Assembly: GCA_006384855.1 (NCBI GenBank)
Contig: VCJN01002251.1
Location: forward strand, 155,319 to 219,318
Direction: 5' to 3'
Source: Tetraselmis striata
Lineage: Eukaryota; Chlorophyta; Chlorodendrophyceae; Chlorodendrales; Chlorodendraceae
Length of the DNA stretch: 64,000 bases
Position 1 is the stretch's first letter, and each line of letters opens with the position of its first letter. The position numbers and the translations under genes were made by a program. Below the pieces are notes generated by a model. It saw only the letters and a program-made list of their open reading frames with translations. It did not search any database and was not told where the DNA came from. Shown here one piece after another: positions 43,891 to 55,358 of this stretch.

Positions 43891-45761
43891 ACCGTGCCAC
43901 GCACATGCGTTGCATCATCGGCAGGCAGCGACAGATAACCCCTCGGTAGTGTGGTTTTCCTGACTCGTGCGCCCGAAGTTGTTTTCCGTTTTTACCTTGG
44001 CGTTGCAAACGGGGCGTTTTCGGGTGGCGATTATGCGCACGGTATGGCGAAATTAGAGCTCGGCGATCGCCGTTGGTGGGGGGTTTGAACCTCAAAACCC
44101 GCAGCCAAGTCGCAGTTTGGGCTTTCGTGGACTCCCGCAATGGAGAACCCTCTCACATAAGTAAACTCTTGAGGTTAGGACGGTGAAGCGCACGCGCTCG
44201 GTACCATGGCCATTGCTTGTCACGGTTGACAACGACGACAACTACGCCAACCGCGACAAATCGGCGCGGGCGGAGGAGGACGTCCGTGTCGTCAAAATGG
44301 CCGTTTGCCGCCATGCAAGACACTGACTTCAACGCGCGGTCCGCGTATCCTCGCAACAGGGCGTCGTGGCATCAACGGTCGCCCTGCCGCGTTACACGTT
44401 GTGGTTTTCCAAAACTATCCGCGTAATTGGTCCGTTACGGGGATAGCGCCGCTCATGCGCATGTGTTTTGAGAGGGCTCGTTGCCCTCGCAATAACCGTG
44501 CCGCAACAACGTGTGTCGTGGCTGCGGTGGGAAGCGTTTGCGCGGTAGGTTCGGTCCGGCGCGTTTCCGACGCTTGCTACGGCAACGTCGTCGTCGCAAT
44601 GACCACGACAATCTGCAGATGCCCGCCAGTAGGGCAGCTCTACCACCCCGCGAGCTCGGCGTCTCGTGGTGACCGTAACTACCCACGCTGTCCGACCTCG
44701 GGCTTGGAACCTCGGTGGCCGTCGATGGAGCAGCAGCGGGGGCCGCCTCGTCATTACCCTCGTCCCGATAACAATGGCATCGTTACGGGCCGGCGTAGGC
44801 TATCAGAGCCTCTACGCCGGCCAGCCCGCCTTTCCCGACGTCACGACATTCAACCTTTGACAACACGAGCTGCCCGCGCAGGGGGGCAGCTCCGCCACTT
44901 AACGCGACCTATGCGTTTCGTGGCATCATCGTAATTCTGCGAATTGTGAGACGGTCGGCAACCGTCGTTTGTGCAACAGCAGCGGCCGCCTCATCACACT
45001 CCACGATGCGAGACCCGCGCCGACAACTTACCGAGTAGTCGCCGGGTCTTCTACGACTACGTCGCCGGCTACCGACCCCGACACACATAAGAACCGGTAT
45101 GGCACGACCACATCATTGGGTCCCATATGGCCGCGCCGCGATGCGTTGCGCGCTTCAAGTGCCGCCCCTCGTGCGAAGCGGTGGAACCGCCGCTTGTGAT
45201 GGCAGCGGTCGTACACCGCCGTCATCGCGGGGGGTTACGTGTCCACCCCTCGTAATAATGTACACCGCCAATACATGTGCAGAGGTACCGTCACGTCGCG
45301 TACGACGTAGTGTACTTCACTTGGTTGTACGCGGCCGCGCGCTCACGTGCCCCCGCGCACAGCTCGTAATCGTCCCGCATGTGCTGCTCTGCTGGGTAAG
45401 TGGGTATTTGTGGCAAACTTGCCCATTCATACTGGCATACAATTCCGGTTCGTCTCGCACGCCGCCAGTTGTTGCATGGCGCCGCCGTCGGGAGACGGCG
45501 CCTTGATTTCGCGACATATATGTCACGCCGGCGTTCGCGCCGTCAACATCTCCTACTCGCGTCTGTTCCGGGCCTCCTCGCGCCTCGATCGAGGTTCCTA
45601 ACCTCTCGTCGCGAGACCCTTCTACAACTCATGACATCTTGCGCCAGCATGCTTATGGGATGCACGCCTGCCGACTGCCCATCACGCTCGTAGTCGCTTG
45701 CAAACCGCGTGCATCAACTGGCAAAACTAGACTCGATTGCATGTTTGAGTTGATCTAAGCT
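43891..45761. other. old repeat-derived region
   Basis: Rich in CG-containing words with many short Arg-rich frames on both strands, none convincing. The stretch 44100-45700 looks like decayed transposon sequence. No gene recognised. Confidence 0.3.
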
Positions 45762-46000
45762 TTTTTATGGGGTTTCCCAACGATTTGATTGTCCTAGTGC
45801 GACTCGTGCGGTCTGTTGGAGGTTTCAACCGGTGAAATCACTGGTACCATCATTCATGTTTCAGTACGTACAGGCTGCCCCATCGCCCGCGAGCCCTGCG
45901 ATCCCGACCGGGGAGCTACTTTGGGCATCCACCAGCGGCTCGCATGCCATCCTTCAGCTCGCTACCTTGATTCGGCAGCGCCCTCCCGTTTTCCGTTTCC
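45762..46000. repeat. dispersed repeat R2, copy b (uninterrupted)
   Basis: Paralogue of 41996-42061 plus 43659-43890. It has a single GGTTTCAACC at about 45821-45830, where copy a has two copies flanking the hAT insertion. A C run at about 46017-46034 follows it. Confidence 0.8.
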
Positions 46001-48210
46001 GCCTTGTCCGACTCTCCCCCCCCCCCCCCCCCCTTTTCGCTGAGCCTTCGTAGCCATAAAACGGCGATTTTTCCGTGTACAATAGCCTCCGCATCCTTTT
46101 GGGCAGAACTATGACTAGATTGCGTGTTTGAAATCCTTCTACTCTGTAGTCGGAAGTGCAGGTAGAGGAAATCCTTGGCGACCACTGGTAATCCTTACCG
46201 GTGCGCGCCCGCCCAGAAACCATCGGCCGTTGGTCGCGGGTTTTGCGACCAGTTTTACATATTTATATAATCGTCTCTATATCGTATATTTATCGGGGAT
46301 GGACACGCGACGCGATTATTTGGGAAACCGCCAGTAGTACTCGTACCGTACAGGTACCAATACTGGTAGCGCAGTAAACTACAGGACGACGCGCGATATG
46401 AGATATACTACGGATATACTATACTATCCCTGGTAGGGATTCTAGCGGCTATGTTTCATGATTCAAGAAATCCACCCATCACCAGATACCATCGTGACGA
46501 CATCGTGAAATAAAGGACAGGTTTTCGGATATTTCGGATGGACGATGGCCAATTTAGTTTCTGCCTATTATCCGGCTTTCCGCCAGTCGGTCGTCATCCT
46601 TCGATCGGGCGCATGCGACGTCACGACGACATCTTGCGCCTCATATATTTCGCCTCGCTCGCCACTTCAGAACATACGCAACGAGCAGGGCCGCAACTCT
46701 AATCACATCCGACGATCTCCCCCGGGCGCCCACCTGTGGAGCTCTTAGACGCTGCACCCTTGACGTCAACCCGCAAGGTCGGCTTCTCGCTCATAACGCC
46801 CGAAGACAAGGAAGCGCGGTTCACCGCCGGGCTCCCTCGTAATCGCTAAAAGAAACTAAGCGACGCTGGCCCAAGACGGGACGGAGTGGTAACCTGTCTG
46901 GAGACTTGAGGAGCTTATCGAGGCGACGCGTGGGTCTACACTTTCCGCAGAGTTATCGGAGAGCACCTGCATATCTTCCCAGGACGGCAGTCCATACGGT
47001 AGGTGAGGCCGATGCCCCCCCCCCCCCCCTTGCGCCTCGGTCCATCCGTAAAAACGCGCCGTGCTTGTTTGCGCCCAGCTCAGTGGGCCTGGTGTGGGCT
47101 AGCATAGCACTTGACAATCGCCATTTACTCATTCATATGGCTACGACGCTAGAGTAGACGAGCCTGGTGTCGCTGGAGAAGGAGCAACCCTCGATCGTCA
47201 CTACTCGTACCTTTGTCTAGCGATGATACCTCACTGTCCCAGGCAGTCCGGTTGGTGTTAGCTTCTCGGCGATCGACTGTTCTACTGTGTAAAGTCATAG
47301 CCAGGCACGACCGTACAGCGATAAGCTTCCTCATTCTTGAAGGCAAGCCTACCGGACTTGGAATGCGACAGCTTGTACCACGGGTTCAGGGCTGGTGGCT
47401 TTAGATGTGGCTGTTCATGTCCCACGCCGAGGGCCTGAGCGGCGCGGCGTGATTCAAGCCGTGACAGTGCCCCCAGTATGTACAGCTGTATATGTTATCT
47501 TGCTGAGTACTCGTATACCGCGGGTTCCGTCGCGTCGTTATTTTTCGTCGCGACATCGAAGGCAACTGACTACCAGTACCTACGGCGCGATTTGCAAGTA
47601 GAGGCTGCCGCCTGCCACCCTTGCGTGGCGTAAATGAAGAGGTACTGAGTTTCCGGAAGATACAGAAGCGGCGCCAGCTACGGGCACGGGGTCGTCAGTG
47701 TCGTTTGATAGTCGCGTCTGCGGCTGCCCCCCCGTGTGTGCCGTGATGTGGTATTCAACGAAGGCGGGTTTCGTGTTTCAGCGAGTGAATCCCAGGACGT
47801 GCCAAGTTATAAGTCCGACACAACGGCGCCGCTACTTTTGGGCGATTTTGCTGGATCTAGCGACCGAATGATACATAATCCGTATGCGTCCCTCCCCACT
47901 GGCCGGCAGTGCTCGCTTGCGCGGTCGAATTCTGCGAGCTGAATAGGTTGGTAGCGCAGGTCAGGAGCAAATATTATCGCTGGGTCGATTACGTGTGTTG
48001 CGATGACAAGCATGCTTCGAGTGTGCTACCGCAAGGCGAAAGAAATCTTTCAGAGCCCGCTTCCCCCCGGTGTTCACTTTGTGGGGTCCCTCAGTAGCAC
48101 TGGGGTCGGTATCGAACGGCTTTTTTCCGCTTGAAATGATGGGGATTGTTTTCTGAAGGGAATTGTGCCCCCTTTCCCAGCAGCGCAGGGACATACTATT
48201 AGGCGCAGCC
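46001..48210. other. intergenic, no gene seen
   Basis: Short ORFs only, without domains or splice-consistent chains. C run at about 47016-47030. The last few hundred bases should hold the promoter of the gene starting at 48211. Confidence 0.4.
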
Positions 48211-50923
48211 ATGAAGCGGCAAGCACCTGTGGCGTTGGTGCTGCTGGTGCTGCTTGCCACCGCAGGGCATGTGAAGGGTGAGAAATGCCACACCTTTGCA
48301 AATGTTATACTTCAGCATCATGTGGTATGCGGCAAGTGGGTTGAGCCTCTGCCCCATTCCCTGCTGCCCATCAGGCGACTTCTTTGGCAACCTGCTGACT
48401 TCCATGGCCAAACAGCTCTTCAACCCCAACGGACCAACTTCCAGCTCGGCGCCAGTTGAGGGCGGCCCAACAGACGTGGGGAAGGTGCCCCATGGCAGCA
48501 TCCTTGAAGAGGCCTTCCAGAGTGAGCTGGACGCCGCTGTTCAGCAAGCAGAAGCGATGGAGGCAAACAAGACTGGGACACCTGCCGGCGAGATTACCCC
48601 GAACTACAAGGATGTGGAGGAGGTGCTGGAGGAGCAGCTGGAGGAGGAGGTCGTAGACCTGGAGCAGGATGTGGTGGAGCAGAAGATGGAATGGGACGAG
48701 GACGGGTTTCTTGCCGGAGCCAAGGTAGTCAATGAGGATGCAATGCTTGAGGAGCTGGAGGTTGAGGATTACGCGCTAGTGGAGGAGCGGGTGGAGGACG
48801 TGGAGGAGCTAGTGGATGAGTTTGATGCCGCGCAGCAGATGGCAGACAAGATCGCCATGAATCTTGGCAAGGACGTGACCGTGACCATGCAGGATAGCGA
48901 CGGGAACTCCTACGAGGTCAGCAGCAATCTGGCGGCAGCGATGAAAGCCACCAAGTCGCTGGCGGATCTTGACACTCAAGTGGATCAGGAAGCGGCTGAC
49001 ATTGCAAAGGAGCTGGAAGGGGGCAATGGGGTGATTGATGCTGGGACTGACCCCATGCCCAACGACCTCTTTGAGAGAGCACTTGAAGATGAGGAGGCCG
49101 AGGAGTACGCTGAGACGGTCAATGAGGAGGCAGGCCAGTACACCGAGGAGGCAGAGAAGTACGCCGAAGAGGTGGTGGCTGCAGAGAGAAGTATTCTTGG
49201 ACCACTCGAGAATGCGCTTGGCACGCTTGACAGTGCAGAGCCCCAGCAACCTGAGCCAGTGCAGCAAGCTGTTCATGGCCTTGAGGGGGGCGAGGTTGTG
49301 CAGGCACCCGACACCACCATCGCGGAGGGCGAGGCTGAGGGTCGGGAGGCTGAGGCCAACGTGATCGTCACGGAAACGGACTTGTTCCACATGGAGGCCA
49401 CGGAGCAGCACAGCTCGCGCGTGCACTTTGTAGTGTCGGCCATCCTGCCCGCCGCCAGCTCGAACTACTGGCCAGACCACGATGCTGGCATGGAGTTCAA
49501 TCTCACATCCAGCATCATTCGGGACATCGAGCTGGCTGCAGGCTACTACTATGACCAGAATGATGTGTGGGAGCCGGGCTTTGGCGTCTATTTCAACCAG
49601 ACTATGTCAAGATACTACACCAGCGGTTATGACGCCATCTACGAGGCTGGTGAGACTCTCAGCATGCCTGCAATATTCCCAGGGAGGGGCCGTATCTTGT
49701 GTTGCTCGTGTGTGGGTGTGAATGAAGACGCTGACCAGTCTCTCCCTGCTGCCTCCTCCCGGCAGAGATCATCTACCCAGTCAGCTACAACCAGGAGGAC
49801 ATCGAGCGCTTTGTCCAGCGGCTCATTCGCGCTCCAGGCGGTATGTTTGAGATAACCAGGAAGTACCACCCCATGATTGGGGTCTCGGTGTCGCAAAAGG
49901 TAGAGTACTGCTCCAACGACTGGACCTTCTGGAGCTTCACCACCGCCAGCGGCGACTGGGCGCTTCGAGCAGCATGCGGAAGGCCAGAGGGAGGCGCGCC
50001 AGTGCTGGTACAACGCGCGCACCCGCGATGCCCCGGTGCAGTGGGGCATGGAGGACATGTGGATGCTTATCGGTATGGACACAATGCCTTTGACGCCTTA
50101 TTATTCTGTCGCCCAGTTCCTGATCCATCTGGGAAGCAGACAGTGGCGCATTATGACGATGGAATGCACTGCACGCAGGCGCTATGCTGGTCAGTGGAGG
50201 CATGGCCGCCACCGTGGGCGCAATTTCGGTGCATTACTGCTGCAAGACCCGCTCGGGCGAGGAGGAGGACGAGCTGCCCCGTCATCACCGCCGCTACCTC
50301 ATCGAGTCCCGCCTCAAGGGCAAGGGCGGCAACCCGCTCAGCGCACTGCGCCGCAAGAGTGAGCGCATGTGGCGCCGCAACCAGTACATGCCGCACGCGG
50401 ACCCGTGTGATGTCGTCAACATGGAGGTCAATCCTGCTGAGCCAGACCCTCTTGGCTCACGCTCCAAGGTAAGCAGAAGGTGGTGGTGACACACAGTCAG
50501 GCTGCTCATTGAGTGAGAATTAAGTGGAAGATAGTATAGAGTCAGCAGCATATGTTGACCTCGATTTCTGTTGCTTTGTTGGCACCAACGCAGCTGCAGG
50601 AGCTCGCCGAGTCCTACTCCGCGCCCACCTGGCATCCTCACAATATTGATCTCGACGAGAAGTACGGGAAGAAGTTCAGCAAGCAGACCAAGTTCACGTG
50701 GGTCGGGGACTACAAGACGCAGTATGCTCGGCGGGCGCGCGCCAAGGCGACCGCCCTGGCCAAGGAGGTTGCGGACAAGGAGAAGGAGACTGCCAAGGCG
50801 GGCTGCTCTTCCGAGTCTGACAGCCCGGACATCCCCACGTCCTTTGATGCTGGCGACAGCCCGGTAGAGATGTATGGAAACACAATCACGAAGCGCGCCG
50901 CAGCTGGCAAGTCATCGTGGTGA
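48211..50923 (+). CDS. predicted type I single-pass membrane protein, unknown family
   Basis: Five exons: 48211-48277, 48375-49649, 49766-50072, 50179-50468, 50594-50923. Residues 1-23 (MKRQAPVALVLLVLLATAGH...) form a clear signal peptide. A long acidic Glu-rich region follows (for example EEVLEEQLEEEVVDLEQDVV), probably coiled coil, then a folded segment with RVHFVVSAILP, FGVYFNQTMSRYYTSGY, IIYPVSYNQEDIERFVQRLI and YCSNDWTFWSF. One transmembrane helix (MWMLIGAMLVSGGMAATVGA) spans the exon 3/4 join, and a basic cytoplasmic tail ends GKSSW. An apparent extra base near 49960 breaks exon 3: the frame before (ASGDW) and the frame after (FEQHAEGQREARQCWY) are both protein-like, and removing one base restores the phase needed downstream. 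This could be an assembly error or a mutation. NLTS and NQTM are possible N-glycosylation sites. The family is not recognised. Confidence 0.75.
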
Positions 50924-52890
50924 AGCGTGTGATAGAATAATCCTATTTGGGGCAATTAGAGTCTGTCTAGGGCGGGACAGGGCAGGGTCGAGGGGCTCCC
51001 GAAGCCCTGAGAAGAAAGCTGAGATTTTGCTGGTTGCTGATGGGAGCTAGATATTGAGGAAAATTATATATGGGGTAATACATGTGGTGCATCCACTGGT
51101 ATCACCCAATGCTGTAATGACATATTTTCACTTAGCCGCTGGCTTTCATCTGTCACAGCCCTGGTGTGTTGATGCGGCGGTTCCTACCACGCAAAATGTT
51201 GCTGGGTGGTGATATTCCCTAGAGGCTCCGCAGACCGATGAGAATGTCTGAATCTACATGCAATGCAATCTCACATGATGGTGTCAAGCTACTATTTCAT
51301 CTCTGGTAGTCTCAATCCGCATCAGGTCAGACACTGCCACAGAGCTCCTGCGCAGGAATACCAAGACCTCCGCAGAATGAGTTCACAGCACGCAGGCAGC
51401 CAGATGGCACTCTAATGACCCAGATGTTACCTGGTTTTTGCTGCGTGGAGGGAGCGTTGGGAAGGCTGGTTTCCAAATCATGCTCCCATTACCTGTTACC
51501 TGTCATACTTTGGAAAGCGCCGATTTCTGCTCTGGCCTGGATCCTGAAGAACATTACCGTCCAGCAAGCGGCTTTGTAGCGGCACATCCATTTGTCTCCC
51601 TTTGGTCTCTGTCCCCAGCACATATTATTTATTTATTCATATGTCGGTATAACGTAAGCGCGGCTCGTACCTCTGGCTGCCTGCTGCTGTTGCTGCACTG
51701 CTCATCATACTTCGTCCACTCGTACTTGCATCGTGTGCTGACATCATTATGGTTTATTTCTAGTCGTCGTGTCGCCGGACGGGATTTTATTTTAGCACTT
51801 GGTAACATCGGTATTCTTTCGCTGTACCCGCGTGCTAATCTCGTTCTGCTGCCACGACGGGTACCCGCATGCTACCCGGCACGAGCCCGACGGGATAATG
51901 AGAGATGCGATGTGTTCCTCATATTTAAAATCAATTCCTGCTGCCCGGCAATATCCTCTGGCTACAGAGCATTTATCGAAAGTACTGTGTATGCTATGTA
52001 TGTGATTCTCTATAAGTACTTGATCTGGGCCAGCGACCAGCCAGCGGATAGGGCTACTACGGCGGATTTCGTATACCATATATTACCATGTATATGTGGA
52101 TGTACGAGGACTCCCTGTTAAGGGACGGGTACAGGGTAGTGACTACTGGTATAATAATAAAAATACTGCTACATACGCTGGTACGCTGGGGGCGGCGACG
52201 ATATTAGGAGTGTATGGGTGCACCCCTCCCATTGCGGCATGCGGCTTGCCCGGCGTGCGGCAGTGGGTGCGGCCGTGCGTCGGGGTCAAACCTTGCCATC
52301 AAGTCCACTCAGCTCTAATCCCTGATGGAGCTGTTTTTCCAGGGCCAGGCTCTCAAATTGCGAGGAAGCCCCTTGAGCCCCCGCTCCCACCCTCCAGCAC
52401 AACATCACTGGGGGTTCCGAGAGGTTGAGCAGCTCGGGTATGGGCACAACGCGGGAGAGGGGCACGGAGATACACTTCCGTGCAACGCCTGGTTCCCCAA
52501 TTACCAGTGCCACCCCAAGATCGGGCCACACGCAGCCAAGCCCCTCCACCTACCTACGGCCGAGTGTAGAGCCGTGCATGGCTATGACACGCAATATGCT
52601 CGGAGGGCAAGATTCAAACACTAGACGGGAGCCGGTGCGGCGGGGCACCGCCGTGCTCAAGATATAGTCCCTCACCACCCACGAGGGTGCATGTAGTGAG
52701 CTCCCCTGGGAGGGGTGAGCTACATGGGCTGGCTTGGGCCGTTCCTGACTACGTGAGATCGTATAACATGGAGCTAGTATGGAAGTGAGCTCCGCGGCTC
52801 GGGGGTTGGTGGAACAGCATGCCGCCCTCGTGACTGTCCATGTATGTAAATATATGATCTCGAGGCGAATTAGCAGCACCCCCTCCGTCA
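50924..52890. other. 3' flank and intergenic region
   Basis: Beyond the 3' UTR no gene is supported. The 227-codon frame at 51438-52121 has no domain and ordinary intergenic composition. Confidence 0.4.
51113..51117 (+). terminator. candidate polyadenylation signal TGTAA
   Basis: TGTAA lies 190 nt downstream of the stop of the type I membrane protein gene. Confidence 0.4.
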
Positions 52891-53960
52891 GTGGCATCTC
52901 CTTCCCTACTAGAACCTCAGCCATGCGGTACTATAGCTCCGCCCTCGAGTACGGGTACGGGTGTTGCCTCCGATTATCAACCCACGACGACCATGGTTGT
53001 CCAACGCCACGTCAGCCGTGCGATTCGCTTGCGTAACTTCGTGGCCCTCGCTCTTGGCTTCCAGCGTATGGGTGCCGTGGCATCGCGCCTTGATACCATG
53101 CGCTTGCACAGCGCGTGCGGGCCGGGCTCCATATCGCTTTTCCAGTCGGATCACGAGACAGCGCGCAAGATTCCCCATGCTGCTTATTCGGCCGCCGCTG
53201 CGCGGGTGCTGGGTCCTCGCCCGAGCGGGGGTTCCGCGCTTGTCACATGCTTGGGCCCCACGTGTGGTATTGATCCCTTTGTGGCTTCGCTCTACGGATG
53301 GCTCGAACTACCGGAACGCTACGACGGATTTCTTCGTGGATCGTCTGCCCATCTATATCGTCGCAAACTACAAGCACCGCATGCATACCGCTTTGAAAAA
53401 TCTGTGGGCTTCCGTGGCGCTCGAAGCTGGGGCGGTGCTCGACCGGGACCGCTCGGGAGTCGGCGACTTGACCATTGAGACGAGTGGGCTGCGCCCATCG
53501 GACCGCTCGCGGTCATCATATTTGACGCTGGCGGGGTGGGGGGGCGGCGTGCGATCACATGATCGATTTCGAATGCGTATCCTCCACGACCCCCACTTGG
53601 GGCAACGAACCCCGCTGGTGCACCCCGGGGATCGCGGCGACCGAGGCGGAGCGCAACAAGCTGGCGGCGGACTGGGCGTCTTCCGTCCCGGTGCTGGGTG
53701 TTCACCGGTACTACCCTTTTGGGTTGAAGACCGCGGCCGCCTCGGATAACCGCTGTAACGGTGGTCTATATCTTCGCGGTGTTACCTGCTGTGCGCAACT
53801 TCCCTAGCGGTCCTTCCGCCTCGACTTCATGCTTCCTTCGTGGTCAGTTCGTCCCGGCTCTTCGAAACTTTGTTGCTAGCCAGCCCGCTGAGTTCCGCCA
53901 TCACATGTCGCGCATGCGGCGGGGGTTGTTGCAGCGAGTCTCAGCTTGCGTGCATGGTTA
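52891..53960 (+). pseudogene. probable LINE-type retroelement 3' relic
   Basis: Protein-like pieces occur in successive frames: VTCLGPTCGIDPF near 53250, HTALKNLWASVALEAGAVLD near 53390, SGLRPSD near 53485, AVIIFDAGGVGGRRA near 53510, then IDFECVSSTTPTWGNEPRW, GIAATEAERNKLAADW and GVHRYYPFG to about 53720, and a last piece ending RRGLLQRVSACVHG. The order resembles the region after the reverse transcriptase in algal LINEs: HN-x-L-x-EAG, RPADV-x-x-DV, then an A-x-AE-x-x-K helix and a PFA-x-E-x-x-G motif. At least three frame changes show it is dead. The RT core is not present in this segment. Confidence 0.45.
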
Positions 53961-54270
53961 GTACCTTGGGCGGCATTCTCTCTGCCGGAGTGCATACGGC
54001 CAAGTATGATGCGTTTGCCCGTGCTCATTCCTCACCCTCTTCTAGTGCTGCTTCCACCTCGCAACTGCTGTAGTGGACGTTTTCTATTGCCTATTCGGGT
54101 GGTTTCCTGATCGCCTTTTGCAGCGAGCTCATGTAACCAGTATATTACGACTACGAGGTAGTCGCTACAGCCTACATGTACGAGGTACGAGTCGCCTCAA
54201 ATCCTCGCGATCGCGCAAAGTTGAACGCGCCGATCTACCATCAAACAGTGTATGCATGTACAAAGCATAC

Positions 54271-55195
54271 AGTATGATTACATGTGCTAGCCGCAAAATT
54301 CAAGAAATCCATGCAGAAATCCAGAAGAAAATCCAGCTACGGGCCACAAGAGGCGGGAACCGCCATGACAACCACCGATCAGGCATCGCCACCAGCCAGC
54401 CGCCGCTCCACGCAGTAGGGACGCTCTCCCCAGCACACAATCCCGGCGGGCCACTCCAATAGCGGCACTAGGCCGAATGTGATGTGAAGGCGCCGACAGG
54501 AAAGGGGCTTCGAAGTAGAGGTCTCGCAGCAAGGAGCGGAAGTGGGGGGGGGCTCCAACCCAGTCTGGGGCGCCACGGGCGTGTAACAGACCCAGCGCCA
54601 AATCCGCCGCCAGCTCGGTCGCGTCCCCTTCCGCCAAACGTAGAACGCCTTCCACAGCACAACATCCCGGGCCACTCCAATAGCGGCGCTGAGCCGAATG
54701 TGATGTGGAGGCGCCAACATGACAGGAAGGGAGAGAGTGCTCAACGAGTAGGGAATGGAGAGTCAACCGGGCCATCAACGACGTAAGACGCCGGTGTCCA
54801 GTGCGCGCTGTTCCGCCCAGCCCCAAATCCGCCGCCGTCTCGGCCGCGTCCCCTTCCGCCGAACGTAGAACTCCCTTCCCAGCACAACATCCCGGGCCAC
54901 TCCAATAGCGGCACTAGGCCGAATGTGATGTGGAGGCGCCGACAGGACAGGAAGGGAGAGGGTGCTCAAAGAACAGCGAACGGGGACTTGACCGGACCAG
55001 CAACGACGTGAGACGCCGGTGTCCAGCTCACACTGCTCCTCCGCGGCAGTGGCAGCACGGGCGGGGCCAAGGCTACCAAGGCGCCACCCGTGCACGAGCG
55101 ATCCCCGCCCCCATCCCCAGCCGGGGGTGGAGGCGGAGGAAGGGCCCGCGATTCCGAGGGCCGAGGACGGTCGTCGGGCCCGCCCAGGCGGTGGG
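54271..55195. repeat. dispersed repeat R1, copy b, with about 220-bp sub-repeats
   Basis: Second copy of the repeat at 3808-4540. Internal sub-repeats carry CCACTCCAATAGCGGC followed by GCCGAATGTGATGTG at about 54451, 54672 and 54897, spaced about 221 and 225 bp. It has one more sub-repeat than copy a. Confidence 0.82.
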
Positions 55196-55358
55196 TGGGT
55201 GGGCAGCTATACGAGAGCATACAGTATGAATTTCGTCGGCGCATCATCAGGGTCGGCGACGACAGGTTTTACTCGCTATAGTATTCGCGAATCCTTAACG
55301 CTGGGGCTACAGTCGCTGAGTGGCAAATACCGGTAGTTAGTTACAGGTACATGAAACT

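Noticed and set aside
51438-52121. 227-codon plus-strand ORF
   Set aside because: No domain and no start context; looks like chance openness.
52580-52624. Duplicate of the last exon of the type I membrane protein (shared YxTQYARRAR)
   Set aside because: The match is only about ten residues and the flanks do not align.
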